Source: Aphidius gifuensis
Taxonomy: Eukaryota > Arthropoda > Insecta > Hymenoptera > Braconidae
Length of the DNA stretch: 64,000 nt
Direction: 5' to 3'
Assembly: GCF_014905175.1 (NCBI RefSeq)
Contig: NC_057793.1
Span: forward strand, 9,982,001 to 10,046,000
Positions 24,880 to 36,495 of the stretch are shown one piece after another. How positions within the stretch are numbered: position 1 is the first letter of the stretch; every line of letters begins with the position of its first letter. Under the pieces are notes generated by a model, which saw only the letters and a program-made list of their open reading frames with translations, was not told where the DNA came from and made no database searches. A program made the position numbers and the translations under genes.

Positions 24880-25190
24880 TATTTTTTCCAAGTTAGACTT
24901 TAAAATGACAAATGTTAAAAAATTTCACTTTTTGTTATACATCACTCAAAGCATGAACAGAAATACAGCGAGTCACAGTGATGCACCTTGAATGCACGTA
25001 TAGATGATTGAAACTGCAGTACAGTGCGACTGGTGCTGACGGTATTGTCAGGTGTGGAAGAGACACGCCGAGTCCAGCTTTGATTTTATTGGACGATGGG
25101 GCTGCAATGGGTTTTGATTGACCAATCCGAATCAATCCCACTAACCCTCGTTACTTTTTGTGTCAGTTGGAGAGGGGGAACAAAAACAAC
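24880..25190 (-). promoter_or_regulatory. Type II upstream block of gene C
   Basis: Conserved with the blocks of B, D, E and G: cagcgagtcacagtgatgca, ccttgaatgcacgt, gaaactgcagtacagtg, gtcaggtgtggaag, gccgagtccagctttgat. A start-like ATG opens a short frame that is similar only in C and D and is closed or scrambled in E and G, so the block is read as non-coding. Confidence 0.6.
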
Positions 25191-25362
25191 AAAGTAATAA
25201 GTATCACTTTGATAATATAATTAATATTTTAAAAAAAACATAGTATATTAACGAAAAATAGAAAATTATTTTTCAATATTTTCGAGTTGATGATTAATAA
25301 TAATAATGATTTCAAAAAATAAGTTGTTCTAATGATAATTATAAACTATTGAATTGTTATTA

Positions 25363-25775
25363 AGCTATGAATGAAGCTATTTGCACCATTCTGTGATTTC
25401 AACGTGACTTTAAGGTGAGTTTACCGTGGTTTTAGGGTGATTCAGAAAGCAAGCACCCCTAAATTTTTTAACGGGTGTTTAATGGGGTTTTAACGGGTGT
25501 TTGAAAAAATTTTTGAAATTATAATTATACTTTTAAATTTAATTTTTCCCTCATTTACATCTTTTCCTTCGCCCCTACATCTTTTACTTAGCTAGACATT
25601 TTACTTAGCTATGATGAAACCGGCCAAAGAGAGGCGCGACAGCTTTCATGTAAACCATCATTAAACACCCGTTAAAAAATCTAGGGACACTTGCTCTCTG
25701 AACCACCCTAAAAACCACCGTAAACTCACCTTAAAGTCACGTTAAAATCACAAAATGGTGCGAATAGCCGCGTTC
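25363..25775. mobile_element. MITE with about 110-bp inverted arms and TA target site
   Basis: Left arm (gctatttgcaccattctgtg, tttaaggtgagtttaccgtg, ttttttaacgggtgttta) and inverted right arm (taaacacccgttaaaaaa, caccttaaagtcacgtt, aatggtgcgaatagc). The uninterrupted paralogous sequence near gene E shows that only TA was duplicated (25361-25362 and 25776-25777), as for Tc1/mariner-type insertions. The interior has a tacatcttttacttagcta motif seen in other elements here. Confidence 0.7.
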
Positions 25776-25816
25776 TAAAATGAATATTTATACATTTGTA
25801 GTATAGAATCTCTATC

Positions 25817-26118
25817 CCCGGTAGAAATTCCATCTCGCAGCGATCTAGCTGCGACATTCATGTGCGACTTACGATGTCGCAGCAACATCACAAAATCACT
25901 CGCCGCGAGCTTGCTGTGAGCCATAATGGAATCACTTTTTGAGTCCCGGCGGCGTAGCATGCGACATAGCTATTTCTACGATTATCAGGTTCAGTTAGGT
26001 TAATTATTTGAATTATAAGGTCGCAGCGAGATACGTTTGCGAGTGTTGCATAGCATAGGTCACGCCCAGCTTGCTGCGACATTGAATGTCGCAGCTCAAA
26101 GTCGAATTCCTACCAGGG
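25817..26118. mobile_element. GC-rich inverted-repeat element
   Basis: Ends cccggtagaaattcc and gaattcctaccaggg are inverted copies. The interior repeats ctgcgac/gtcgcag words. It is much GC-richer than its surroundings and absent from the paralogous region near gene E. No transposase. Confidence 0.6.
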
Positions 26119-26455
26119 ATGCATCTAATTTTTAAGGCAAATTTATTGTTCATAAATTTATTAACACGGCGTAAAAAAAAAAAATAAGAAATCGATGGTA
26201 TATGGGATTTTGTGACTTAAGTAAAATTCACAAATAAATCTCGGTAGGCTGCTACACAGTAATTTAAAAATTGATCCCATATATAAATCAAATTATGTAT
26301 GAATCAACAATAATAGTTAAAATTTCCAATTGACTATAATTTATTGCTATTACTATCAACAGGAACAGATTAGAATAAATTTTTATATAATCGTTAGTTA
26401 ATTCATTTTTTTTTTCTATTATAAGAATGAAGCACATGGTCGATGATTTTATTAT

Positions 26456-26665
26456 TTATGTTAAATTTATAAAAATTTCTAGGCATATAATAATTGGAAC
26501 TACCCTGTTGTTTCGGCATATGAAAAAAGTTTTGTGGCAAGAAGTTATTTTGTATAGGCAATAAAATACCACTGTGTTATAATCTCCACGTGCTAAAATC
26601 AGTGTATTTTTAAAACTGGTATAAACAGGAATATTCCAGTCAAAACTCATAAAACTACCTGAAAA
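26456..26665. repeat. Dispersed non-coding module of the LRR array
   Basis: Words such as aacaggaatattccagtcaa and aatctccacgtgctaaaatc recur (this or opposite strand) at 15741-15960, 16381-16630, 31680-31800 and 45150-45385, always beyond a type II upstream block. It is part of the ancestral duplicated unit rather than a gene. Confidence 0.6.
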
Positions 26666-26799
26666 TATTATTATGTTAAAAAATATATATATATATATAT
26701 ATATATTATCAATATTTGTTGTTCATATGTAATTTGAAAAAATCTTTTTTTTTCAATAAATATATGATCGACGTAATATAATTAAAATCTTATCGTTTT

Positions 26800-27130
26800 T
26801 TTTTTTCCTCTCAACTACAAGAAGCAAGCAACAAGGGTTGTTTGGACCAAACCGAGTTTCTCTGAATGCAACCCATCATGTCACTTCCAAACGAACCAAG
26901 GTATGCTTCCCTTTGCCACACACATATACACACACACACAACTTGACCGTTTGTTATCGTGCATAGCACAGCACTGCAGCTTCATATCATGTGCGCTTTT
27001 TTACAATGTGGCTATATGTTTTTTTAGACTCTCAGTAAAAATATCGTTTTGAGTCAAAATTATTTAATGATTAAGAAATGTTTTTATAGCTACTGAATGT
27101 CAATAAAATTGAATTTTGAACAACTTACAA
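26800..27130 (+). promoter_or_regulatory. Orphan type I leader without a gene
   Basis: In plus orientation it matches the type I leader of gene A: aagcaacaagggttg, then cactgcagcttcat, gtggctatatg, and cagtaaaaatatcgttttga with gtcaaaattatttaatg. No LRR exon follows on the plus strand before gene D's flank, so a gene partner of C was probably lost here. Confidence 0.5.
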
Positions 27131-27458
27131 AAAAATAGGTATATTTATAAACTTTTTTGCTATTACATAAATAATAAATTAATTTTTTATCATTATCATC
27201 AGTACATCTAAAAAGGAATTTCATTTTTTAAATCAATTTGATAATCTGCCATATCAATTAAAATTTTTCTTGTTATTGAAATAATTGTATACAATATATT
27301 CAAGTTTTGTTCTTCTTATACGATTTTTACTAAAAAGTTGAATGTTGTTTAGCTTTTCAGTTTGAAACTGAGTATATATCTGCGATTCCGAATGTCTTTT
27401 ATTTTTTTTTAACACGTTATAGCAGAGGTACATGAATCATAATATAAAATTGATTTTA

Positions 27459-27641
27459 GAGTGGGTATAAGCAGAGTGAAGCCATAGATGATTTTTACCT
27501 CGGAAGTGACGGAAACCTCTTATAACCGCTCCATATGGCGAGCTTGGAAGTGACGAAAATCTCTTATACCCACTCCATACCGCGAGCACAAAATGTCGGA
27601 CTAATAAAACCTCTGTGGCTTCACCCTGCTTATACCCACTC
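27459..27641. mobile_element. TA-flanked MITE, copy 1
   Basis: Termini gagtgggtataagcagagtg and the inverted cctgcttatacccactc, flanked by TA on each side. A second, shorter copy lies at 49763-49911; copy 1 has an extra segment around ggcgagcttggaagtgacg. Confidence 0.85.
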
Positions 27642-27869
27642 TAATTGATTTGTAGTCGCAGCGTCGCTTTTCTGGTCGTACGATTTCAACAAAATATGTA
27701 ATAGACTTTCTACGTTTTGCTAACTCAAACTCATGACAGTTGTGATTGTATACAATGTATTTATATTTTAAGTTTTTAGAGAAATGAGAGGAGGTGTTAT
27801 AATATGGGGATGTTATTTTTTTTTCTATTTCAGTACAATATTATTATAATTATCAATAAAATAATTATA

Positions 27870-27988
27870 ATTGAGTATACTCAAAGATTTAGATTTATAT
27901 TGACTACATTGAGTATACTCAAAGATTTTAGATTTATATTGACTACATTGAGTATACTCAAAGATTTAGATTTATATTGACTACATTG
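27870..27988. repeat. Tandem repeat, about 39-bp unit, three copies
   Basis: The unit reads ttgagtatactcaaagattt followed by agatttatattgactaca. Three copies are nearly identical. Each unit contains the palindrome gagtatactc. Confidence 0.9.
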
Positions 27989-28719
27989 TTGCAAAATGGT
28001 TTTTTATTATCTGGTCTAAAATGAAATTAGTAATTGAACAAAGGGTTAAAGTAATTAATAATTATGTTGAAGTAGATACTTATTGCAACAAGGAATATCT
28101 GAAAAATCTCTAGTTATTATATTAGTAATTGCACTTGCAAGGAAATTGCAGAACAAACTCATTCAAAAAAAAAAATAGTATTTATAAATTATAAATATTT
28201 TTATCTATCTTCTACCTATCAACATTTTCAAGCACAGTATAGTGATGAAAATATTTGAGTCGTGTATTTTTCTTTGAAATAAATAGAAAAGGAGTCGTAG
28301 GTGATTAGACAGTATAGTTCAGACACGGTCATCATGATTATTATCATTCACAAAAAAAAAAAAATATATATATTGAAGTATTTTCATTCGCAGTATTTTG
28401 TTTAAAATAACATCAAATTGAATTAAAACAATTTTTTTATCTTACATTTAAAGGTTATTACTAATATCAACTCATCAGTTATTACACAAATACCACTCAA
28501 GTTCATATATTATATATTATTGAAAAGTTAATAATAATTCATAGTGATTGAAATACTATACACACATTAATATTTAATTTTTATAAAATTATTTTTATTG
28601 TTACATATAAAATTATAAAATAAATGTAGTTATAGTTTAGCTTAATCTGAAATAGTGAATAATTTTACTTTGGACATTATTTTACAAACACTTTATGAAA
28701 TTTTTTATTAACACATAAA
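27989..28719. other. Intergenic, 3' flank of gene D
   Basis: No gene. The part from about 28290 parallels 21650-22080, the flank of gene C (shared gtgattagacag, ctcatcagttatta and accatacacacat-like words). Confidence 0.5.
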
Positions 28720-30754
28720 TTACCTATACCTACTGGATATAACCAACCATTTAGATTTAATTTTAGACTTAAAAGCTTTTTTAAACTGTGCACGAACTAC
28801 AAATATTTGCAAAACAATATTATTTTTACGATGTTCGGTTGCCTGGTCTGCAGCAATAATAGTTTTAATTGTCATACGAGTGAATTGGAGAAAAAGATGT
28901 TCAAGATCTGGACAATTTTTTATAAATTGACTAATACCAACATCAGTAATGTTTTGACAATTGCTACAGTCTAAAAGATTTAATCTTTTTAATTTTTCGA
29001 GAAAACTGTCTGTAACACATTTGAGATAGCTAACATTTAATCTTCGTAATGATTTTATTTTGGTTACAAAATTTAGACCTTCTTCAGTGATATATTTGCA
29101 ACTACTTATATTCAAATACACGAGATTTTTACATTTCTTGGCAATAGCAATAAGACTACTGTCTCGAAAGTTTTTCACATATCCGACATTTAAATATTCA
29201 AGGTATTCCAATTTTGATAACTCATCGAAAAAACTAGCAGAAGGAACTCGATCATCAATATCATCATCAATATCATCATCACTATCATCATCATCATGAT
29301 CATGATCATCATCACTATCATCATCACAAAAATTATAAAAGTCATCGATATCAAAAATATAGTCATGACCATCATCATGCAGATCATTATGATCAACATA
29401 ATAATAATAATCATCATCATCATCATCATCATCATCAACACTTAGGTGTTTGAGTTTTTTGCAATTGGTTACAATTGCATTTATTGATTCATTATCACTT
29501 TTAGATAACGGATATGCCAAACGTTCAAGATTTTCTAACTTTGTTAATTTTGCTAAAATATCCTTATTGGTTTCATAATGTATATGTAAGAGTTTCAGAT
29601 TTTTGCAATACTTCACAATATTGAGTGCTATGTCATCATTGAGTATCCAATAAATAGTGAAATCTTCCAACTTTTCAAGATTTACCCAGTTTTCAGGTAA
29701 AATATGACATGAGTCACCAGTAAACCCGTTGAAATATCTGATATTTGAACATGTATTGAAAATAGTACATGGTGAATTTGAAGTTATTTTATTCCAATTA
29801 TCAAAACAATGAAAATGTTCCAAATTTACGAGTTGATGAAAAATATAAGTATCTTTTAACGTGCATTTCTCAGTCACCATAGAATATTTAAGATCTAGAT
29901 AAACAAGTGGTATTTGTTGAGAAATCTGTCGTATAATTTTGTCTAAAGAACAGCCCCTCAATGTCAAACTGTGAAGTTTTTTATATTTTTTTAAATTCTG
30001 AAAAATTATTAAAATTAATTTTTATAGGTATGTATTTAGGTAACATTCAATGCAATTGTTTATTTCAGACTAACAATTATCAACAAGTACTTACGAAAAA
30101 CACTGTTGTCGTAGACATGTCATCTGGGTAATATAAATGAATTTCATTAATATCTTCTGAAAGACTATTAAGTATTTCAAATTTCAACTTTCTGGTCTCA
30201 TGTTTTTTTAAAGAAGTTGCTGTTATTTTTATGAATTTCAAAAGATTTAACTTCTTAAAACCTCGAATGTAGTCATCAGTATTGGCTTTGAATTTCTGGT
30301 TGAATACGAACTCAAGTTTTGTTAAATTTTTGCAATGCTTACCAATCATTTGCATGATATTCGAGTTGCAAATTTTTGAAAGCGACAATTCTTTCAGATA
30401 AATACCACAACGTAATAATATGTTTATGACGTATGATTGTGTCAGCAACTGATCATCATAAACAAGACCAATTGTTTGGCTACATTCGTATTTTTTAATA
30501 TTAGACCAAGCAAGCTTACAGGCTTCTTTCCATTTTGGGCAAACTAGAAAAAAAATACCACGTTATGAAAGTGATAAATAAAATCATTAACATTAATTAA
30601 AAATATCAAAAATTTTATATAAATTATTACCATTTTCCATGGCCAATCTATCAGGTATCGGCAGCCGCATGAGTATTTCTGCTAATGAATAATTATCCAG
30701 GGAGTTTATGACACCTATTTTCCGGTCAACATCATTAAAAAGTTGTTGTTCCAT
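28720..30754 (-). CDS. F-box/LRR protein D (type II), shortened N-terminus
   Basis: Exons 30754-30631, 30543-30095 and 29997-28720 encode 616 residues. F-box at about residues 14-55 (GVINSLDNYSLAEILMRLPI, then PDRLAMEN, VCPKWKEACKLAW). LRRs from residue 192, interrupted at about 378-439 by the longest Asp-rich insert of the minus-strand copies. The ATG used by B, C and G is missing: the sequence before the F-box runs through gtgaatcag straight into the type II upstream block, so the leader intron and original start seem deleted. The ATG at 30754 is the first in frame. Otherwise intact and very close to C in its last 200 residues. Confidence 0.85.
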
Positions 30755-30809
30755 CTCCGCATATAACTGATTCACAGGTAAGTTAAATTTAAAATGTTAA
30801 ATGTTTGAA

Positions 30810-31060
30810 TTCACTTTTTGATATTGTCACTTGGCATATGAAACGAAAGTAATACAGCGAGTCTCAGGGATACACCTTGAATGCACGTGAGTAGGTGATT
30901 GAAACTGCAGTACAGTGTCGACTGGTGCCGACGGTCTAGTCAGGTGTGGAAGGAATACGCCGAGTCCAGCTTTGATTTTATTGGACGATTGAGTGGATCT
31001 TGATTGACCAATCCGGATTAATCCCATTAACCCTTGTTGCTTGTTTGTGTAAGTTGAAAA
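30810..31060 (-). promoter_or_regulatory. Type II upstream block of gene D
   Basis: Same conserved words as at gene C (cagcgagtctcagggataca, gtcaggtgtggaagg, gccgagtccagctttgat). It lies only about 60 bp from the coding exon, against about 700 bp in C. Confidence 0.6.
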
Positions 31061-31842
31061 GGGAAAACAAAATTATAAATCATACCTTGATAATAAAATT
31101 AATATTCATGTTTTTTCAGTTGGTATTGAATAATTAAATGATTTTTAAAGTTGAATGTAAGTCCCATAGTTGGATGACTTTTTTGTGCTAAAAGGCTCCA
31201 ACCATGCTTTTAGAAAATAAATAAGTGCCCTCTATGACCAAAATCTGTGTCCGTTACTATAGCATCTGTCGTAGTATGTGTGTACCCAGGTCCCAGCCTA
31301 TACCAACACACACAAATACGACTGCAGCAACAAAGTAAAGTAAATTTCGGAGTTAATTCATCATTTGCGATTGAATATCTTCTGAAAACAAAGATCAAAA
31401 TTGATGATTTTTTTGTAAATTTTCGTTATTAAAAAAACTACAAATCTGAATCAAACTTAGTAATTTCGAGTAGAGGGGTTAGTATAGATACAGGTCAAAA
31501 CGTGGGTTTTTCCGTTTACCGCCGTGTTATTTCACGGTCGAAAAATCTGAAAAAATTCGACAGAATAGAGAATTATTCTAGCTAGCGATTAAAAAAAAAA
31601 TCAGCAAAATCGAGTAGACAGATAATGAGATTAGATTTTCATATAATCACTAGATTATGTCTTTTCTTTTTCATAAAAATAAAGCACGTGGTTGTTGATT
31701 TTATTACCTGTCCTTAATTCAAAAAAATATGGAGGTACATATATAAAAATTATAAGTGGCCCATTGTGACGGCATATGGAAAAGTTTTATTTTTTTACGA
31801 TCAGTGAAAGCCTATATTGTGTTCCTGAAAAAAAGAGATGCA
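31061..31842. other. Intergenic upstream of gene D
   Basis: No gene. 31680-31800 is a partial copy of the dispersed module described at 26456. Open frames on both strands at 31210-31430 show no family features. Confidence 0.45.
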
Positions 31843-31930
31843 CACGAGACGAGACAAGATTTGATCGAGTCTCGTCTCGGTCTCGTCTCGAGTAAAAAAA
31901 ATCGAAGTCTCGTCTAGTCTCGGCTGTATA
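31843..31930. repeat. GAGAC-rich fragment related to the hAT arrays
   Basis: Runs of cgagacgagac and ctcgtctcggtctcgtctcg resemble the subterminal sequence of the hAT at 6029-7039. It may be an end of another copy; no matching second end or target duplication was found. Confidence 0.45.
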
Positions 31931-32229
31931 AATATAAAGTGAACAAAAGTAAACTTTTTTTTTTTATTATCAATACAACATTTTTAAATATACCTATACA
32001 TTTTTGTAATATATGCATATAAAATATTTTTTTTTTCTTTTTTATTCTTTTATAACGTATGAGTACTTTATTAGTTTTTTTTCAATTATTAATTAACAAT
32101 GAATATTGCATTTATTTTAACTCAAGAATTACGTAACGATTGTACTGATCAACAAACAAAAAAAATATATAAAATGAATATAAATTAATAATAAATAAAT
32201 CAAGTTTAAATTAGAAAAATAAAAAAAAA

Positions 32230-32470
32230 GCAGTTTTATTTTCATTTGTACTAACATTTTGATATATGTATAACTTATTTAATTTGTTTTCTCAACCCTA
32301 TTGTAATAAAAAAAAAACAAAATATTGAAAAATAATTTTTTATCAATAGACTTATTTTTTTAAAAACCTTATTATTATTTTTTTTTCAGTTATATTATTT
32401 TTAAATCCTAATTTTGTTATAAAATTCAACTGTCATGTATTCATAATAATATTTAAAATATACAACACTA
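32230..32470 (+). repeat. Orphan 3' flank of a lost MATH-BTB copy
   Basis: Almost identical to 35640-35905, directly after the MATH-BTB gene ending at 35571 (shared ttgtactaacattttgatat, caatagacttatttttttaa, caactgtcatgtattcataa). No BTB coding sequence precedes it, so a duplicate gene was deleted or only its flank was copied. Confidence 0.7.
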
Positions 32471-32670
32471 ATATCTAAATAAATACCAGATAAATTCTTC
32501 CCTTCTTCCACTGATTTTTTAGTTTTTTTAATTAACGGACAACCTTTGGTCTTTTATCAATTGGAAATTGAAAATTTCCAAAACTCCGGTGGGATAGCGC
32601 GTTTGGTTACATCATTTTTGGTCCAATATTATTCACACTTATTATATATGTAATATGTATAACAATGTAC

Positions 32671-32672
<2 letters not shown>

Positions 32673-32701
<29 letters not shown>

Positions 32702-33969
32702 CTTTATTAACCCAGCTGGTTAAAAACCAATTATTGGGCCTTCCACAAAAATAATAATTACAATATTTTAAATTACATTGTATTACAATTGATTACAATT
32801 ATTTATTTTTATTTACTACAAAAAAAATCAATTAACTGTGAAATAGTTACTCTATGTGTTAACGTAAAGCAGTCAACTGGTACACCATAATCCTTAACCA
32901 ATTTATTAATTTGACTCATTATTTTAAATGATAGCTTATTTTGCTGAAACCTTGATATAGTAACTGATGGATAAAATGGCAGATTCATATTCCTACAACT
33001 TAAGATTTTAGGTACATTTATATTTAATTCTTGGAGCAGATCTGGACAATTAATAAAACCATTAATTAAATTAAAGCCAAAAACTGCTATTGCCAATTCT
33101 CTTCTTTTTCTTGTAGAAATAAAACCTGCCCTTTCACACATCAATTTATTACTAAACCCCTGGTCAAGCCACTCAGCATCTTTTCTGTACACATAATATC
33201 TAATAAATTTTCTTTGAATTTCCTCAATCAAATTACATAAATATTTTTTATCTGGAAACCAGATCATTACTCCATACTCAATTATTGGATAAATTAAGCT
33301 CATGAATAATAATTTAATTACCCATAAATCATTCAAATTTTTACTTGCTCTTATTATTAACCCAAGAACTTTATGTGCTGATGAAACCAACCTAAATATA
33401 TGTGGTACAAAGGTTAACCTTGAATCAAAAACTATACCAAGATCTTTTTTTAATAAAGATCTTTTTAACACACAACCATTTAAAATATAATGCCATAAAA
33501 TACTTTTTCTTTTTCTCGTAAACGTTAGAATTTCACATTTCTGCTCATTAAGCTTTAATTTCTTATTATTACATAACACTGAAAATTTATCCAAACTATC
33601 TTGTAAGCTCATTGCATCATATGTAGAATTAACTTTAAGAAATACCTTTGCATCATCCGCAAAAAACAAAACCCTTCCATCCATACTTTTTAAAACATCA
33701 TTAACAAAAATTAAATAAAGTAATGGCCCCAAGTTTGAACCCTGAGGCACTCCTGAAGAAGGACAGAATGAAGAAGACTGATGGCCTTTAAATGAAACAA
33801 AAGTCTCCCTATTTATTAAATATGATGCAATGAGCCTAACAAGAGTATTCGGTACATTGATTTCTTCAAGTGACACCAACAAACCTGCAAATGATACTTT
33901 ATCAAATGCTTTTGAAAAGTCAGTGTTAATTTTATTTATAAATAATTCAATTCTTAACCTTACAATTAT
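32673..33969 (-). mobile_element. 5'-truncated LINE (non-LTR retrotransposon)
   Basis: The element runs on the minus strand from about 33969, where reverse-transcriptase similarity starts abruptly, to a trinucleotide tail of (ATT)n, seen on the plus strand as (ATA)n at 32673-32700. An AATAAAG lies just before the tail. It lacks the endonuclease ORF and the start of the RT. Jockey-superfamily-like by RT motifs; the clade is not resolved. Confidence 0.8.
32809..33969 (-). pseudogene. LINE reverse transcriptase, N-terminally truncated
   Basis: An uninterrupted frame of about 385 codons. It begins within the RT palm (TDFSKAFDKVSFAGLL, first catalytic Asp), then SGVPQGSNLGPLLYLIFVND, the catalytic FADDAK, and the KDLGIVFDSRLTF and IIEYGVMIW blocks typical of non-LTR elements. 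An in-frame stop precedes the TDFSKAFD region and no endonuclease is present, so the product would be inactive. The lack of internal stops suggests a fairly recent insertion. Confidence 0.85.
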
Positions 33970-34085
33970 TTATGATAAAAAAGATAATGCTTTTATTGTC
34001 AATAAACAGTGTCTCCATCTGTCATTCAGTTTTTACACTCATATGCTTTTGTATAGGGAACATTAGGGAATTATAGGAAAATCAC

Positions 34086-34132
34086 CATATATTTAATACT
34101 ACGATCAACTACGATATAGTATTAAATATATG
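34086..34132. repeat. Perfect short palindrome
   Basis: catatatttaatacta and tagtattaaatatatg are perfect complements around a 15-bp loop, about 350 bp upstream of the third MATH-BTB gene. No transposon termini recognised. Confidence 0.6.
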
Positions 34133-34482
34133 AAAATCACTAAAATTTCGTGCTGCTATCTGCCGCTGAATTTCGACAAATGTTGTGCATTATTATGATG
34201 ATCAATAATATAATTATCGACGTATATAATATATCGATCGATTAAACAGATTTTTCGATAAATCGATTAATTTATTAAAAGGTTTATCGATGATAAACCA
34301 TATGTGCTGCCATGTGCTCCCATCAGCCATGAGGTTTCCAATGTTTTCCATGATATCATTGCTCCTCAGTCTGAGTTAACCTGTGCAAATACTAAAATAC
34401 AATTGTGGCAATTGTGCCTAAAAGAAATTTATTTATCAGTTTGAAAACCAATTGTAATCAATTGTAATTAATATACATCATC

Positions 34483-35571
34483 ATGTCAGTGCTTGCTGGA
34501 CCTAGCCATGATTCCGGTGTGGTTAAACTTACAATGTCAAACCAAGACTATGTTACAGATACGGAGACTTGTGAATTTACATATGAATGGAAGCTTAAAG
34601 ACTCCAGTCAGTTTTATGGCAAAACAACAATTGATTCACCAACTTTTTCATCTCATTATTCTGATTTTAACGATGAATGGATTTTGAAAATAGATCCGAA
34701 TTGTAGATCCATATATGAAGATACTCGTGTTTCGGTAGAGCTACAACTTCTGTCATTTGATGCATTCAAAAATACTTCACAATTACAGACAAAATGTAAA
34801 ATATCAATTAATGATAAATATGAAATGACTAAAGAATATAATTTTAGTAAATATCAAGAAAAAATCACATGGGATAATTATATTTTAAGATCAACATTAT
34901 CAACTGAATTTATGGATATGATTTTAAAAAAGAGTAAGCTAAAAATTTGTTGTACAATAACAATGTCTAAAAAACCAACGAATAATTATTCTGATATAAT
35001 TTCAACATTTAATGCAACACAACAACTGAGTGTCAACTGGAAAAAACTTTTGTTAAGTGGAAAATCAGCTGATGTTACCATTCAACTGGGTCAAAAATCA
35101 TTTCGTGCAATCAAAGGCATTCTTGCAGTACGTAGTCCTGTTTTTTCTGCAATGTTTAATCATGGAGAGTTCAAAGAAAATGAAAATAATGAAGTTGTCA
35201 TTGAAGATATTGATGAAGATGTTTTTGAAGAATTTTTGCATTATATTTATACTGGTGAAACACCAAATATTAACAAAATGCCGATGGAACTACTTGCTGT
35301 TGCTGAAAAATATCAGGTGGATTGTCTCAAAAATGTTTGTGAAAAAGTACTTTGCGAAACGATAAATTTTGATAATGTTGCAAGTACACTTGTTTGTTCT
35401 GATAGATATAATCTTAAAAAACTGAATGAAAAGTGTTTAGAATTTATGAAAAAAAATTTACGAGTTGTTTTGTTAAATGAAACATTTAAAGTTTACAAAC
35501 AAAAACATCCTGACGTTTTTGTAAATATTCTTGAGGAGTTTCTGTTGTCAGCTAAATCAGTTAATTTTTAA
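34483..35571 (+). CDS. MATH-BTB (speckle-type POZ-like) protein 3, complete
   Basis: Intronless frame of 362 codons plus TAA, with an ATG context shared with the gene at 4044. The MATH domain covers about residues 18-155 (TCEFTYEWKLKD, HYSDFNDEWILKID, LLSFDAFKN). BTB covers about 185-290 (SADVTIQLGQKSFRAIKGIL, VRSPVFSAMFNHGEF, VVIEDIDEDVFEEFLHYIYT), then LLAVAEKYQVDCLKNVCEKV and a BACK-like end. Divergence from the other two copies is much stronger in the MATH half than in BTB, consistent with substrate recognition changing while CUL3 binding is kept. No lesion seen. Confidence 0.93.
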   Translation: MSVLAGPSHDSGVVKLTMSNQDYVTDTETCEFTYEWKLKDSSQFYGKTTIDSPTFSSHYSDFNDEWILKIDPNCRSIYEDTRVSVELQLLSFDAFKNTSQLQTKCKISINDKYEMTKEYNFSKYQEKITWDNYILRSTLSTEFMDMILKKSKLKICCTITMSKKPTNNYSDIISTFNATQQLSVNWKKLLLSGKSADVTIQLGQKSFRAIKGILAVRSPVFSAMFNHGEFKENENNEVVIEDIDEDVFEEFLHYIYTGETPNINKMPMELLAVAEKYQVDCLKNVCEKVLCETINFDNVASTLVCSDRYNLKKLNEKCLEFMKKNLRVVLLNETFKVYKQKHPDVFVNILEEFLLSAKSVNF

Positions 35572-35904
35572 TAGTTAAGTAAATTGTAAAATAAAAAATT
35601 TCCATTGGTTTTGTTTGAAAAATAAAAAAAATAAAAAAAAAAGCAGTATTTTATTTTCATTTGTACTAACATTTTGATATATGTATAACTTATTTAATTT
35701 GTTTTCTCAACTCTATTGTAATAAAAAAAAAACAAAATATTGAAAAATAATTTTTTATCAATAGACTTATTTTTTTAAAAACTTTATTATTATTTTTTTT
35801 TTTAGTTTTTAAGTTTGTTTATGGAAGAGAAAATATTATTTTTAAATTCCTAATTTTGTTATAAAATTCAACTGTCATGTATTCATAATAATATTTAAAA
35901 TTTA

Positions 35905-36003
35905 TCAAGAGGCACGGTAGTGCCTCGTGTCAAGTGTGAGAAAAAATATAATAATACCGAAAAAAAAAAAAAAATGAAAGCGCAAATAAACAACCGAGCC
36001 TTA
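35905..36003. mobile_element. Hairpin-headed MITE, copy 1
   Basis: Starts tcaagaggcacggtagtgcc, which contains the palindrome gaggcacggtagtgcctc, and ends caaccgagcctta. Directly abutted by copy 2. Confidence 0.7.
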
Positions 36004-36004
36004 A

Positions 36005-36106
36005 TCAAGAGGCACGGTAGTGCCTCGAGTCAAGTATGAGAAAGAAATATATATGTGTTGATGAGAATATGTGTGAGATGAGATTAACTACTACTACCGT
36101 GCCTTA
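36005..36106. mobile_element. Hairpin-headed MITE, copy 2
   Basis: Same head as copy 1; the tail actactaccgtgcctta is the best inverted match to the head (aggcacggtagt). Confidence 0.7.
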
Positions 36107-36495
36107 TTATACATCAAATATTTTGTCCCCTTCCGCCTCAAATCTTTTAGAAATTTAATTAAAATATGATAGAGTTGAATGAGGATGTTGAGGTTTGGTA
36201 ATGATCCCATAAATCGATGTCAAGCAAAAATCAGATTTTTTCATTGCGGTAATATATATTTAAAGCATAATTGATATTTACGGTCTTTGCGTTTTTATCA
36301 AATCGACCAGATTTTCTTCCGTTCAGTTGGTACTTTACGTTCTTCTCTCTTCTCTTTTTTATATTTTTGGCTGCTGCAGTATGTTTATTATTTGTTTGTA
36401 TGCATGACATAACCTCTAAACTAATTTGACAGCATAAATAAATTGTTTACTCTACAAAAAGATGTGATATCTCAACTAAAAAAAAACAGGTTTTA

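Noticed and set aside
24935..25141. Conserved short ORF (MGLIRIGQS...) in the type II upstream blocks of C and D
   Set aside because: The frame is closed or scrambled in E and G and the initiator differs, so conservation is at DNA level and not coding.
9690..32600. Shared words actccggtggg at about 9690 and 32585
   Set aside because: Too short (about 11 bp) and flanks do not align; treated as chance.
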